A stretch of DNA of 35,380 nucleotides from Gemmatimonadota bacterium (GCA_028873815.1 JAPPNN010000067.1:1-35380), one strand, 5' to 3'. Shown: positions 26,217-35,331, numbered from the stretch's first letter. A program made the numbers and translations. The notes: generated by a model not told the origin, from the sequence alone.

Positions 26217-29200
26217 GTGACCGGCCGGAACACCTCCGCGGAGCGGTCGGCGTCCGCCGGCCACCTTCTCTGGGCGGGACTCTTCTGTCTTGTCGTGTGG
26301 ACGCGCCTCGACACCACCTGGTTGCTCGCGGCCGCCGCTCTGCTCCTGTCGTGGGCCGCCGTAGGGAAGCAGGGGGGCTGGCGCCATGGCATCTCCGTCG
26401 TCCTGCTCTCGGCGGGCGTTGTCGCCGGCTTTTTTGGCGACGCGGCCGATCGTCGCTTTGCGGAAGGCTGGGACGAATACTGGGAGGAGCGGCGCGAAGT
26501 TGTTGCCGGGCAGCTGGGCGCGGAATTCGACGCCCTGGTGGCTCGGGGCGATGCGACGGCAGACAGGCTGGCGCGCGTCGCCGCGGTGGACGATCGGGGC
26601 GGGGCTCTGCAGGACTCGCTTCGGATCCTGCTGGAGGACACGGGGCTGACCGCGGCGGCCGTGATCGGTCCCGACGGCGGGTTGCTTGCCTGGGAGGGGA
26701 GTCATCAGGGCCGGCTCCCGAAGGACCTTCTCGCGCTGATGGGGCCGTACGCGTACGCGGGCACGCCGCTCTTCTCGTACCTGTACTTCACCAGGACGCT
26801 CCCGGAGGCCCGGGGGACAGCGGTGGTGGCGGTGCTGGTCCGCTCGGACCTGCCGGAGTTCTTCGCCTCGGGCCTCGGTGATTTTGCGTCCCGCTTCCGC
26901 GAACAGACCGGGGAACGCATCAGGATCTCCCGCTCGGACCGGACGTCGGGACCGGGTGTGTTCGATTTCGGATGGCCCGACGAAACCCTGCTGAGCATCA
27001 CGATCGACGAGCCGGCACAGGACGTACGGCGTGCAGAGGAACGGGGTCGCTGGGCCAGGATTGTCGCCGCGCTCGCTGCGCTGGTGTGGCTTGTTCTGTC
27101 CTTCGGCGTCCCGAGGGCCAGCTTAGCGTATTCGGTCGCGATGCTGGGAATCGGCGCGGCCGTGCTGCCCCTGGACGGACTGTTCAGGACGCCGGAGCTG
27201 GTGGATCCGGCCACGTTCGCGCTTCTCGGCCCGGTGCCGCTGACACTGGGCCGTGTCGTTCTGCTGTGCGTCGCGATCATGCCGGCGGCCGTGCTGACGC
27301 TGCCCCGATGGCGTCCGGGAATCGGAGGGTGGGCGGCGCCGCTGGTGGTCGCGGTGTCGTTTCCGCTGGTCCTTGCCTGGATGGAGGGAAGCGCCTCGCC
27401 GGAACTCATGGGGACTACGGACGGCCGCTGGATCGTCTTCCAGACCACCGTCGCCATGATCCTGGCCGTTGTTGCGTCGGTTGCGCTCGCCTGGCGCCCC
27501 GGAGCCGGCGCGCGGGGCGGCCCCGGGTTCGTGGGGCTTGGGCTGGCGGCAGCGGGTGCACTCGGGATCCTGGTGGCCATCGGCGTGCGGACCGGACCTG
27601 CCGTCGCTCCGCTGCTGACGGTGCTGTGGGGCGTGCCGGTGGCGGCGGTGGCTCGTGGACTCGGGGGATTCCGTCCACAGTCCTACCTCCACTGGTTCTG
27701 CTCCTTCTGGCTGTCCGCGACCGCGGTTCTGCCGTTCACGTGGTCAATGCGCACAGAGGCGCGCATGATGATCGCGGAGGAGCAGATGGGACGTCTCGGA
27801 GTCACGTCGGAACCGAATCTCGAACCGCTGCTGGACCGCTTTGCGGAGCAGGTAGACTCGCTGGACCGGGCGGGCGCGGGGGACGTGGAGATGATGTACC
27901 AGGCCTGGGTGGGCAGCGACCTTGCCGGCAGGGGGACCGCCATGTTCCTGACCTTGTGGTCGGCGGACGATGTCCCCGTGCAGGAACTCCGGCTGGGCGT
28001 CAAGGGTGACCGTCCGGATGTCGTTGTCGACCTTCTCCCCCAACTCCGGTCGGCCGGGACGGGCGCGTACCACGATCCGGACGACATCGACGTCCACCAC
28101 CTCATCGCCGTTACCCTGGCCGACGGCCGGCTGGTGACGGGCACCATTCCCCCGAGGCGAACCATCGACGCGCCGTCACCCCTTGGTCCCCTCTTCGCCT
28201 CGGTGGAGGAGGAGGGCGACCAGGAGTTTCTGACGCTGGTCCAGACGCCTCCGGGACAGGATACGGGACGGGCGCGGGCGGTGGAATGGAGCCGCAACCA
28301 GGAAGGGTGGAGGGCCGAAGGTGTGGCACAATACCCCGACGGTCCGTATTCGGTCTTCTATACGATCAGCATTCCCAACCTCTCGGTCATGCTGGCGCGG
28401 GCGACATTGCTGATGGCTGTCGGTCTCGCCGTGTTTTCGGCCCTGTGGCTGCTCAGCGTCACCATCCTGGGATTCCGGCTGCCGGCGCGCGTCGACTGGC
28501 GGGGACTGCTCACGTCGTTCCGCGCACGGGTGACCCTCACGCTCTTCGGGTTCTTCATCCTGTCCAATGTGCTCTTTGGAACGCTCGCCTATCGCACGCT
28601 GGCCGGTGCCTCCGAGCGCACCGCCACGGCACTCGCCGAGCGGGTGGTCGCGCAGATCGCCGAAGCGTACCTGGAGGAGGGAGGGTCGATGGAGTTGCTG
28701 GCGCGGCGCGTGGGCGCGGACCTGCTCGAATACCGCGGTGGCGAACTCGTGGGCGGCTCGGTCGATGAGCTGATCGAGCTGGGGCTCTATGAGGGTTGGG
28801 TGGATCCCGACATCTACGATGCGCTGGAAACACGACAGAGACTCAGGGCGTCCCAGGTGGAGAGCCTTGGCGACTGGCGCTACGTGGTCGCGCACAGACG
28901 CCTGCCCGACGGCGACATCGTGGCATCCCCGGTCCCGTTGCGGGCGGGCGCGGCTGCGTTGCGCCGGCGGGACGTTGCCGATCTGCTCGGATTCGCCATC
29001 GTGCTCGGCCCGATTCTGTCTCTGGGACTCGCCCTTTTCGTGGGAAGGGCGCTGACGCGTCCGATCCAGACCCTGCAGGTGGCCTCCGAGCGGGTAGGGA
29101 GCGGCAATCTGGCCGTGCACCTTCCGGAGGACCGCGTCGACGAGTTCGGGTCCGTGTTCGCGGCTTTCAACCGGATGGTGCTGCGCCTGGACGACGCACG

Positions 29201-30290
29201 CCAGGAGCTGTTGCGGACGACGCGCCGCACCGAAGCGATTGTGGAGGAAGCGGCCACGGGGGTGATCGCGGTGAACCCGAAGGGGAACGTGACCGTTGCC
29301 AACCCGCGGGCCGAGTCGCTGCTTGCAACGTCGCTGGTGACCGGCGAGGCCATTCCGCGAGCCGGCAAATACGGAGCCGAACTGGCCGCATGGCTCGACG
29401 GGTACATGCGGAGCGGCGCTGTGGAGGCGGACGGGGACTTCAGATGGGGCGGCAAACGGATCCAGGTGCGAGCCAGGCGCATCGTGCAGGAGGGCCGCGG
29501 AGGGGGCGTCGTGGTCAATCTCGAAGACGTCACCGATGAACTCCGCAGCGAGAGGATTCTGGCCTGGGGTGAAATGGCGAAGCAGGTCGCCCACGAGGTG
29601 AAGAACCCGCTGACGCCGATCAAGCTCTCGGTGCAGCACCTGCGTCGCGCGTGGGACGACAGGAGAAGCGATTTCGGCAGAATCCTGGACAGGAACGTGG
29701 GCGCGATACTGGGCGAGATCGACCGGCTCGCCTCGATCGCGCGTGGCTTCTCCCGGCTGGCTTCGCCCGGGGCCGCCGACGCGGGTCCCCTGGTCGCGGT
29801 CGACCCCGGCGAGGTGATCAGGGAACTCCTGAACCTGTACCACGGCGGCGGCGAGACCACGATTCGTCTCGAGAGCGAGTTGCCCGCGACGCTGCCGCAG
29901 GTTGTCGCGCGCCCCGACGAACTCAAGGAGGTATTGCTCAACCTGCTGGAGAACGCCCGGGCCGCGATGCCCGGCGGCGGCGTGGTGCGCATCGGCGCCA
30001 ACGAGCCCTCGGACGGGTCGCGGCGAGTGGCGGTGATCGTGGAGGACGAGGGATCCGGCATCCCCGACGAGCTGCTTCCGCGCATTTTCGAGCCGCAGTT
30101 CTCGACGCGGTCCACGGGGACAGGTCTCGGGCTCGCGATTGCCAAGCGGCTGGTCGATTCCTGGGGTGGTACGGTGGACGTTCAGAGCAAGGTCGGCCGG
30201 GGCACCCGTGTGAGGATCGACTTGCAGGTGCATGATCCGCAGGCGGAGGAGCGGCACGAGGACCTTGGCGGTCCCGTCGTGGCAGAGTAG
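26217..30290 (+). CDS. NtrY-like multi-domain membrane sensor histidine kinase
   Basis: This 1357-residue kinase has two N-terminal helices (about 15-80), a first extracytoplasmic region (about 80-280), six to eight further helices (about 280-510), a second extracytoplasmic region (about 515-715), two helices, a third (about 800-920), another helix, then HAMP (about 945-998), PAS (about 1003-1105), a HisKA domain with the NtrY-type H-box HEVKNPLTPIKLSVQHL (phosphoacceptor H1126), and an HATPase domain (NLLENA near 1245; DEGSGIP and GTGLGLAIAKRL near 1277-1312). The GTG at 26217 is the only in-frame start before the first helix; its ribosome site is poor. NtrY kinases usually pair with an adjacent NtrX regulator, but none is present here. 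The N-terminal half is much larger than in classical NtrY. Confidence 0.9.
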   Translation: MTGRNTSAERSASAGHLLWAGLFCLVVWTRLDTTWLLAAAALLLSWAAVGKQGGWRHGISVVLLSAGVVAGFFGDAADRRFAEGWDEYWEERREVVAGQLGAEFDALVARGDATADRLARVAAVDDRGGALQDSLRILLEDTGLTAAAVIGPDGGLLAWEGSHQGRLPKDLLALMGPYAYAGTPLFSYLYFTRTLPEARGTAVVAVLVRSDLPEFFASGLGDFASRFREQTGERIRISRSDRTSGPGVFDFGWPDETLLSITIDEPAQDVRRAEERGRWARIVAALAALVWLVLSFGVPRASLAYSVAMLGIGAAVLPLDGLFRTPELVDPATFALLGPVPLTLGRVVLLCVAIMPAAVLTLPRWRPGIGGWAAPLVVAVSFPLVLAWMEGSASPELMGTTDGRWIVFQTTVAMILAVVASVALAWRPGAGARGGPGFVGLGLAAAGALGILVAIGVRTGPAVAPLLTVLWGVPVAAVARGLGGFRPQSYLHWFCSFWLSATAVLPFTWSMRTEARMMIAEEQMGRLGVTSEPNLEPLLDRFAEQVDSLDRAGAGDVEMMYQAWVGSDLAGRGTAMFLTLWSADDVPVQELRLGVKGDRPDVVVDLLPQLRSAGTGAYHDPDDIDVHHLIAVTLADGRLVTGTIPPRRTIDAPSPLGPLFASVEEEGDQEFLTLVQTPPGQDTGRARAVEWSRNQEGWRAEGVAQYPDGPYSVFYTISIPNLSVMLARATLLMAVGLAVFSALWLLSVTILGFRLPARVDWRGLLTSFRARVTLTLFGFFILSNVLFGTLAYRTLAGASERTATALAERVVAQIAEAYLEEGGSMELLARRVGADLLEYRGGELVGGSVDELIELGLYEGWVDPDIYDALETRQRLRASQVESLGDWRYVVAHRRLPDGDIVASPVPLRAGAAALRRRDVADLLGFAIVLGPILSLGLALFVGRALTRPIQTLQVASERVGSGNLAVHLPEDRVDEFGSVFAAFNRMVLRLDDARQELLRTTRRTEAIVEEAATGVIAVNPKGNVTVANPRAESLLATSLVTGEAIPRAGKYGAELAAWLDGYMRSGAVEADGDFRWGGKRIQVRARRIVQEGRGGGVVVNLEDVTDELRSERILAWGEMAKQVAHEVKNPLTPIKLSVQHLRRAWDDRRSDFGRILDRNVGAILGEIDRLASIARGFSRLASPGAADAGPLVAVDPGEVIRELLNLYHGGGETTIRLESELPATLPQVVARPDELKEVLLNLLENARAAMPGGGVVRIGANEPSDGSRRVAVIVEDEGSGIPDELLPRIFEPQFSTRSTGTGLGLAIAKRLVDSWGGTVDVQSKVGRGTRVRIDLQVHDPQAEERHEDLGGPVVAE

Positions 30291-30299
30291 AATGATCCT

Positions 30300-30914
30300 G
30301 TGCTCCAGATGACCCCAGCCCGGCCCGGCGATTCGGACTCGCGGGCAAGCGGACGTACCCTTCCTGTTCCCGTCGATATTGCAGGTTGGATCGACGAGCG
30401 CTCCCCGGGGATCGCCGAGCGCTGGGCGTCGGGACTGTTGGCCAACGGGGAATCCTGGGCGCGGGACATCCGGCCGGTCGCGAGGCCGCTCTGCCGCGGG
30501 CTGGTTTCGTTTCTGCCCGGCATGCTCAGTGCCTACCGGGCCCAGATCCTCCCGCTCTGGTCGGAAGGCGCCGAACTCTTCGGTTCGGTGGCCGCTCGGC
30601 GCGGGTTGTCCGCCGGCGAAGTGATCGAGGAATTCCAGCTGCTGCGTGAAGTCATCCTGAGGATGATGTTCGAGCGCCCTCCCGCAAGGACCGAAGGCGG
30701 GTTGCCCCTGCGCGAGATCCTCCACCTCAACCGGGCCGTCGACATCGGGGTGACGCAGGCCAGCGTCGGCCATACGGACCTCCTGTTCTTCAGCCTGATC
30801 CATGACTCGGGTGTTCCCGCTCCCCTCGATGCCGACGACCTGATCGAGGTCTGCGAACAGATCCGCACGCTCCAGGCAGAGGGCCGGCGCATCGTGGTCC
30901 CGCGGCGAAGGTAG
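30300..30914 (+). CDS. Stand-alone RsbRD_N-like helical sensor protein
   Basis: The 204-residue protein is mostly helical with no membrane segment. The phrases SAYRAQILPLWSEGAELFGS, RRGLSAGEVIEEFQLLREVI and LNRAVDIGVTQASVGHTDLLFF resemble the RsbRD N-terminal four-helix domain found at the front of stressosome proteins and some histidine kinases. Here the effector domain that normally follows (STAS or kinase) is missing. The GTG at 30300 starts 10 bases after the kinase stop; ATG 30309 is an alternative. Together with the tight spacing, this suggests a role in the same signalling pathway, which is an inference. Confidence 0.65.
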   Translation: MLQMTPARPGDSDSRASGRTLPVPVDIAGWIDERSPGIAERWASGLLANGESWARDIRPVARPLCRGLVSFLPGMLSAYRAQILPLWSEGAELFGSVAARRGLSAGEVIEEFQLLREVILRMMFERPPARTEGGLPLREILHLNRAVDIGVTQASVGHTDLLFFSLIHDSGVPAPLDADDLIEVCEQIRTLQAEGRRIVVPRRR

Positions 30915-30917
30915 ACG

Positions 30918-32348
30918 ATGCCCGCACCGGGCGGGATGCCTCCCGGCGAGTTCCGCGAGTCGGGCCACCGCTTTGTCGACTGGGTTGCCGACTATCTGAG
31001 CGGGATCGACGAGTACCCGGTTCTGGCCAGGGTCCAGCCGGGCGAGGTGCGCGATGCGCTCGGAGACGAGGCGCCGCAGAGCGGCGAAACGATGGAAGCA
31101 CTGCTCAGGGATTTCGAGGGGGTGGTGCTGCCCGGGGTCACGCACTGGAATCATCCGGCGTTCTTCGCGTACTTCGCGATCTCCGGGTCGGGTCCCGGGA
31201 TTCTGGGAGAGCTGCTTGCCGCGGCGCTGAACGTCAATGCGATGGTGTGGAAGAGTTCCCCGGCGGCAACGGAGCTGGAGGAAGTCACCCTGGACTGGCT
31301 GCGCGGCTTTCTGGGGTTGCCGCCGGAGTTCATCGGCACAATCAACGATACCGCGTCAACCTCCACCTTTTCCGCACTGGCCGCGGCGCGGGAGAAACTG
31401 CTGCCGGAGGCCCGGGAACGGGGTCTGGCCGGAGCCCCGCCTGGCCGCGTGTATACGACCGCCGAAGCCCACTCGTCGGTACTGAAGGCGGTGCACGCGC
31501 TGGGTCTCGGCCGTGAGGGCGCACGCGTTGTCCCGACAGGGCCGCGGAGGGGCATGGACCCGGCGGCCCTCGCCGACGCGATCGACCATGACGCTGCGTC
31601 AGGGTATCGCCCCCTTGCGGTGGTGGCGACGATCGGCAGCACGTCGATCAACGCGGTCGATCCGGTTGCCAGGATCGCCGAAGTCACGGCCGAACGGGGC
31701 ATCTGGCTGCATGTGGACGCGGCCTACGCTGGCGTCGCGGCCGCGCTGCCGAACATGGCGTCCCACTTTGCGGGCTGGGAGCGGGCCGATTCGATCGTGA
31801 TCAACCCGCACAAGTGGCTCTTCACCCCGGTCGACTGCTCGGTCCTCTACGTACGCGATCCGGCCGCGCTGCGCGCCGCGTTCTCCCTGACGCCGGCGTA
31901 CCTGGAGACAGCCGAGCAGGGAGTCACGCACCTGATGGATCACGGTCTGGCGCTCGGCCGGCGGTTCCGCGCCCTCAAGCTGTGGTTCGTAATGCGTTAT
32001 TTCGGCCAGCAGGGTCTCCGCGCGCACCTGGCGCGCCACGTCGCCCTCGCCCGGCGGCTTGCCGAAAAGATCGATGCCGAACCGGAGTGGGAGCGCTGGC
32101 GTCCGACCCCATTTTCCCTGGTCGTCATGCGACACGCGCCGGCCGACGCTGACGGTGAACGTCGCGACGCCCTCAATCTCGCGCTGATCGATCACGTCAA
32201 CCGGAGCGGGGCCGCCTTTCTGGCGCAGACGGTGATCGACGGGGAGACATGGGTGCGCTTCGCGATCGGCAACATCCACACGCGGGCCGAGCACGTCGAC
32301 ACGACGTGGAAGGCGTTGCGCGACGCCGTAGGTGCGGTAGCGGACTGA
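30918..32348 (+). CDS. Group II PLP-dependent decarboxylase (aromatic-L-amino-acid type)
   Basis: This is a fold-type I PLP enzyme of 476 residues in the DOPA/tryptophan/tyrosine decarboxylase family. Features in order are THWNHPAFFAYFAISGS (substrate-side loop), the cofactor-stacking H185 in AEAHSSVLKA, D267 in HVDAAYAG, and the Schiff-base K299 in NPHKWLF. The product would be an arylalkylamine and carbon dioxide, but substrate specificity cannot be set from the motifs; 5-hydroxytryptophan, tyrosine, phenylalanine and DOPA are all possible. GAAGG precedes the ATG at 30918, and only three bases separate it from the RsbRD_N-like gene. It is the last gene of this run and converges on pntB. Confidence 0.88.
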   Translation: MPAPGGMPPGEFRESGHRFVDWVADYLSGIDEYPVLARVQPGEVRDALGDEAPQSGETMEALLRDFEGVVLPGVTHWNHPAFFAYFAISGSGPGILGELLAAALNVNAMVWKSSPAATELEEVTLDWLRGFLGLPPEFIGTINDTASTSTFSALAAAREKLLPEARERGLAGAPPGRVYTTAEAHSSVLKAVHALGLGREGARVVPTGPRRGMDPAALADAIDHDAASGYRPLAVVATIGSTSINAVDPVARIAEVTAERGIWLHVDAAYAGVAAALPNMASHFAGWERADSIVINPHKWLFTPVDCSVLYVRDPAALRAAFSLTPAYLETAEQGVTHLMDHGLALGRRFRALKLWFVMRYFGQQGLRAHLARHVALARRLAEKIDAEPEWERWRPTPFSLVVMRHAPADADGERRDALNLALIDHVNRSGAAFLAQTVIDGETWVRFAIGNIHTRAEHVDTTWKALRDAVGAVAD

Positions 32349-32370
32349 ATCCAATCGCGGCGCAAAACCG

Positions 32371-32417
32371 GGCCTCGCGGCCAGGCCTCGCCATTAGGCC
32401 TCGCCATTAGGCCTCGC
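32371..32417 (+). repeat. 13-bp tandem repeat overlapping the pntB stop
   Basis: GGCCTCGC recurs at 32371, 32384, 32397 and 32410, a strict 13-base period; the two middle units are identical (13 bases each) and the outer ones vary in the last five bases. The tract lies between two convergent genes and contains the pntB stop codon. GGCCT/AGGCC halves at 32371-32387 could form a short stem. No T-run follows. Confidence 0.8.
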
Positions 32418-33837
32418 GCACCTCCTTCACCAGCTCCGACATCTGATCCTTGGCGTCCCCGAAGAACATCAGGGTGTTGTCCATGTAGAAGAGGTCGTTG
32501 TCGATGCCGGCAAAGCCCGGACTCAGCGAGCGCTTCATCACGATGACCGTGCGCGCCTTGTCCACGTCCAGGATCGGCATTCCGGCGATGACGGAATCCG
32601 GATCGCGGGCGGCAGGGTTCACCACGTCGTTGGCCCCCACGATTAGCACCACGTCCGTAGAGTCGAACTCGGCGTTGATGTCGTCCAGGTCGAGCAGCTT
32701 GTCGTACGAAACGTCCGCTTCGGCCAGCAGCACGTTCATGTGGCCGGGCATCCGGCCCGCGACCGGATGCACGCCGAACCGCACCGTCACCCCACGATCC
32801 TCGAGCAGGTCGCAGACCTTTTTGAGTTCGTGCTGGGCCTGCGCGACGGCCAGCCCGTATCCGGGCACCACGGCGACCGAACCGGCGTAGGCCAGCACCA
32901 TCGCCGCCTGCTCCGCGTCGACGTCCCGCACCGGGCGCTGTCCGGTCTTCGCCCTGGCCGTTTGCCCCTCCGTACCGAAGGCCCCGAAGGCCACGTTGCC
33001 CAGGGAGCGGTTCATGGCCTTGCACATGAGCTGCGTCAGGATCAGGCCCGCAGCGCCGACCAGCGACCCCGCGATGATCAGGATGTAGTTGTTCAGCACG
33101 AACCCGGTGGTCGCCGCCGCGATCCCCGAGTAGGAGTTGAGCAGGGACACCACGACCGGCATGTCGGCGCCGCCGATCGGGATGACAAGAAGCACGCCGA
33201 GGATCAGTGCGCCCGCCACGAGCGCCGCAAAGAACGGACCGCTGATCTCCAGCCCGGTCATGCCGACGACCGGCGCAACGCTGTTTGCCACGCCGACATG
33301 CGCGAGGCTGGCGCCGATCAGCAGGACGCCGAGGAAGAGCAGGGCGTTGAGGGTCTTCTGGAGAGGAAACGTCACGGGACTTCCGGTTACCACGCCTTGC
33401 AGCTTGCCGAAGGCGATGAGGCTGCCCGAGAAGGTCACCGCGCCGATCAGCGTGCCGAGCACGATCGTGACGCCGACCCCGAGCTCGAGCGCCGGTCCGC
33501 TGCCGCCGGCACGGAGGAACTCGGCAGCCGCGACCGCCGCCGACGCGCCGCCTCCGAAGCCATTGAAGACCGCGACCAGCTGCGGCATGGCGGTCATCTG
33601 GATGTACCGGGCCAGGATCCCCCCGATTGCGGCGCCGGCCACGACCGCGGCCACCACGGTCGTCCAGTCGAGAATCTCGTGGTCCAGGAGCGTGACGACG
33701 ATGGCCAGGAGCATGGCCAGGGATGCCCGGGCGTTCCCGGAGCGTGCGGTCGCCGGAGAAGAGAGCTGCTTGATCCCTGATACGAAGAGAACCGCCGAAA
33801 TCAGGTAGGCGATCTGGGTGATGGTAGTTGATTCCAC
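32407..33837 (-). CDS. pntB: NAD(P) transhydrogenase subunit beta
   Basis: PntB carries membrane helices of the proton channel and the NADP(H)-binding domain III. The 476-residue product has about nine helices in the first 285 residues, then VVPGYGLAVAQAQHELKKV (the NADP-binding Rossmann start) and FGVHPVAGRMPGHMNVLLAEADV, and it ends with GDAKDQMSELVKEV. It lies 7 bases after the small pntAB gene. Length and motifs fit the family. The stop codon lies inside a 13-bp tandem repeat, so the C-terminal end may be recent. Confidence 0.96.
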   Translation of the reverse strand: MESTTITQIAYLISAVLFVSGIKQLSSPATARSGNARASLAMLLAIVVTLLDHEILDWTTVVAAVVAGAAIGGILARYIQMTAMPQLVAVFNGFGGGASAAVAAAEFLRAGGSGPALELGVGVTIVLGTLIGAVTFSGSLIAFGKLQGVVTGSPVTFPLQKTLNALLFLGVLLIGASLAHVGVANSVAPVVGMTGLEISGPFFAALVAGALILGVLLVIPIGGADMPVVVSLLNSYSGIAAATTGFVLNNYILIIAGSLVGAAGLILTQLMCKAMNRSLGNVAFGAFGTEGQTARAKTGQRPVRDVDAEQAAMVLAYAGSVAVVPGYGLAVAQAQHELKKVCDLLEDRGVTVRFGVHPVAGRMPGHMNVLLAEADVSYDKLLDLDDINAEFDSTDVVLIVGANDVVNPAARDPDSVIAGMPILDVDKARTVIVMKRSLSPGFAGIDNDLFYMDNTLMFFGDAKDQMSELVKEVREA

Positions 33838-33844
33838 GTTGACC

Positions 33845-34123
33845 TCAGCGTTTCCGGAACATCTGCAACATGCGGTCGGTCACCATGAAGCCGCCGACCA
33901 CGTTGATCGTCGCCATCACGATTCCCGCGGTTCCGAGGACTTTCACCCACGGTGCGTTGGCGGCACCGGTGACGACCAGGGCGCCGATGATGGCGATGCC
34001 CGAGATCGCGTTCGCGCCGGACATGAGCGGCGTGTGCAGGGTCGGTGGGACCTTGGAGATCACCTCCTTCCCGGCGAGGGTGGCGAGTACGAAGATGTAC
34101 AGCAGGATCAGCAGTTCACCCAT
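33845..34123 (-). CDS. pntAB: NAD(P) transhydrogenase subunit alpha, membrane part
   Basis: The 92-residue product has three or four membrane helices and the family segment KVPPTLHTPLMSGANAISGI, in which the Pro-Leu-His-Thr stretch lies in the proton channel. In E. coli it is fused to the NAD-binding part; the separate form occurs, for example, in Rhodospirillum. I chose the ATG at 34123 (MGELLILLY) because the longer reading from 34219 runs through the neighbouring gene. Seven bases lie on each side between it and its neighbours, so the three pnt genes form one operon. Confidence 0.95.
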   Translation of the reverse strand: MGELLILLYIFVLATLAGKEVISKVPPTLHTPLMSGANAISGIAIIGALVVTGAANAPWVKVLGTAGIVMATINVVGGFMVTDRMLQMFRKR

Positions 34124-34130
34124 GGGTTCG

Positions 34131-35267
34131 TCACTCCGTAGCGGACGCCAGCTTCGCTCTGACGCGTTCGTTCCTGATTTCGCCGCCGTGGGTGACGCAG
34201 GTGGCGGCGGTGATTTCATCGTCGAAGTCGATCTCTCCCTCGTCGTCGAAGAGATCGTCCACGAAGCTGGCCAGGTTGCGGGAGTACATCTGGCTGGCGT
34301 GGAAGGGCAGCTCGGCCGGCAGGTTCGTCGGCCCCATCACGGTCACGCCACCGTGGTCGACCGACTCCCCGGCGACCGTGACCTCGCAGTTGCCGCCCGA
34401 CTCGGAGGCGAGATCGACGATCGCGCTGCCGGGCCGCATGCTTGCGACCATCTCTTCAGTTATGAGCACGGGGGCGGCTCTGCCGGGGATCTGCGCCGTC
34501 GTGATGACCAGGTCCTGGTCCCTGATGTTGTCCGCGATCAACTCCAGTTCACGCTGGTGCTGCTCCTCGGACAGCGCCTTGGCGTAGCCTCCCTCGTCTT
34601 CGGAGCTCTCATCCAGCGTGGCCTCCAGGAATTTCGCGCCGAGGCTCTGCACCTGCTCCTTCACGGCGGGCCGGATGTCGAAGGCCGACACCACCGCTCC
34701 CAGGCGGCGCGCCGTCGCGATGGCCTGGAGTCCGGCCACGCCCGCGCCGAGGATCAGCGCCTTTGCAGGACGAACCGTGCCTGCCGCCGTCGTCAGCATG
34801 GGCAGGAAACGCGTCATGGCGTCGGCACCCATCAGAACGGCCTTGTAGCCCGCCACCGTCGCCTGCGAGGACAGCACGTCCATCTTCTGCGCCCGCGTGA
34901 TTCTCGGGATGAGTTCGACCGCAAACGAGGTTACTCCCCGGTCCGCCAGAGCCTCCATGACGCCGGTCGGACCCAGCGGGTTCAGGTGGCATACCAGCAC
35001 GGTACCGGAGGGTAGCGCGCCAACCTCCTCCGGCGAAGGAGGCTGCACCTTGAGGACGACGCGGGCGCCGTCGAGCAGGGCGTCGCGGCCCGGCACCACC
35101 TTGGTCTCCGCCTCCGCGTAATCCGCGTCCGGGAAGGAGGCGCCAACTCCGGCGCCGGCCTGGATACGAAGGTCCCAGCCTCGCTTTCGGTACTGCCGCG
35201 AGACGTCGGGCACGAGGGCGACCCGGCGTTCACCCGGTCGGCTCTCAGCCAGGATTGCGATTGTCAT
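34131..35267 (-). CDS. pntAA: NAD(P) transhydrogenase subunit alpha, NAD-binding part
   Basis: This soluble domain I of transhydrogenase binds NAD(H) and transfers hydride to NADP in domain III. The 378-residue product is in the alanine dehydrogenase/PntAA family: it begins MTIAILAESRPGERRVALVP, contains RAQKMDVLSSQATVAGYKAV, and has the Rossmann GAGVAG at about 174-179 followed by FDIRPAVKEQVQSLGAKFLE. ATG 35267 is preceded by GGGAG; the longer reading from 35306 crosses the likely promoter. The first gene of the operon, it is preceded by a palindrome and the right terminal repeat. Confidence 0.96.
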   Translation of the reverse strand: MTIAILAESRPGERRVALVPDVSRQYRKRGWDLRIQAGAGVGASFPDADYAEAETKVVPGRDALLDGARVVLKVQPPSPEEVGALPSGTVLVCHLNPLGPTGVMEALADRGVTSFAVELIPRITRAQKMDVLSSQATVAGYKAVLMGADAMTRFLPMLTTAAGTVRPAKALILGAGVAGLQAIATARRLGAVVSAFDIRPAVKEQVQSLGAKFLEATLDESSEDEGGYAKALSEEQHQRELELIADNIRDQDLVITTAQIPGRAAPVLITEEMVASMRPGSAIVDLASESGGNCEVTVAGESVDHGGVTVMGPTNLPAELPFHASQMYSRNLASFVDDLFDDEGEIDFDDEITAATCVTHGGEIRNERVRAKLASATE

Positions 35268-35309
35268 CAGTGTATTCTCCCGGTCAAAAACCCGACCAAC
35301 TTGCACTCT

Positions 35310-35323
35310 CGAAACGCGTTTCG
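35310..35323. promoter_or_regulatory. 14-bp perfect palindrome upstream of pntAA, candidate operator
   Basis: CGAAACGCGTTTCG reads the same on both strands. It lies 43-56 bases before the pntAA start. The GAAAC/GTTTC halves with a central CpG look like sites of LacI-type regulators, but no regulator gene is in the window. I see no clear -35/-10 pair nearby. Confidence 0.5.
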
Positions 35324-35331
35324 CCAGCCCC

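Noticed and set aside
28176..31154. A 992-codon open frame antisense to the sensor kinase
   Set aside because: No recognisable domain, and it crosses three well-supported + strand genes.
32371..32417. CRISPR array
   Set aside because: Units are only 13 bases and directly adjacent, with no spacers.
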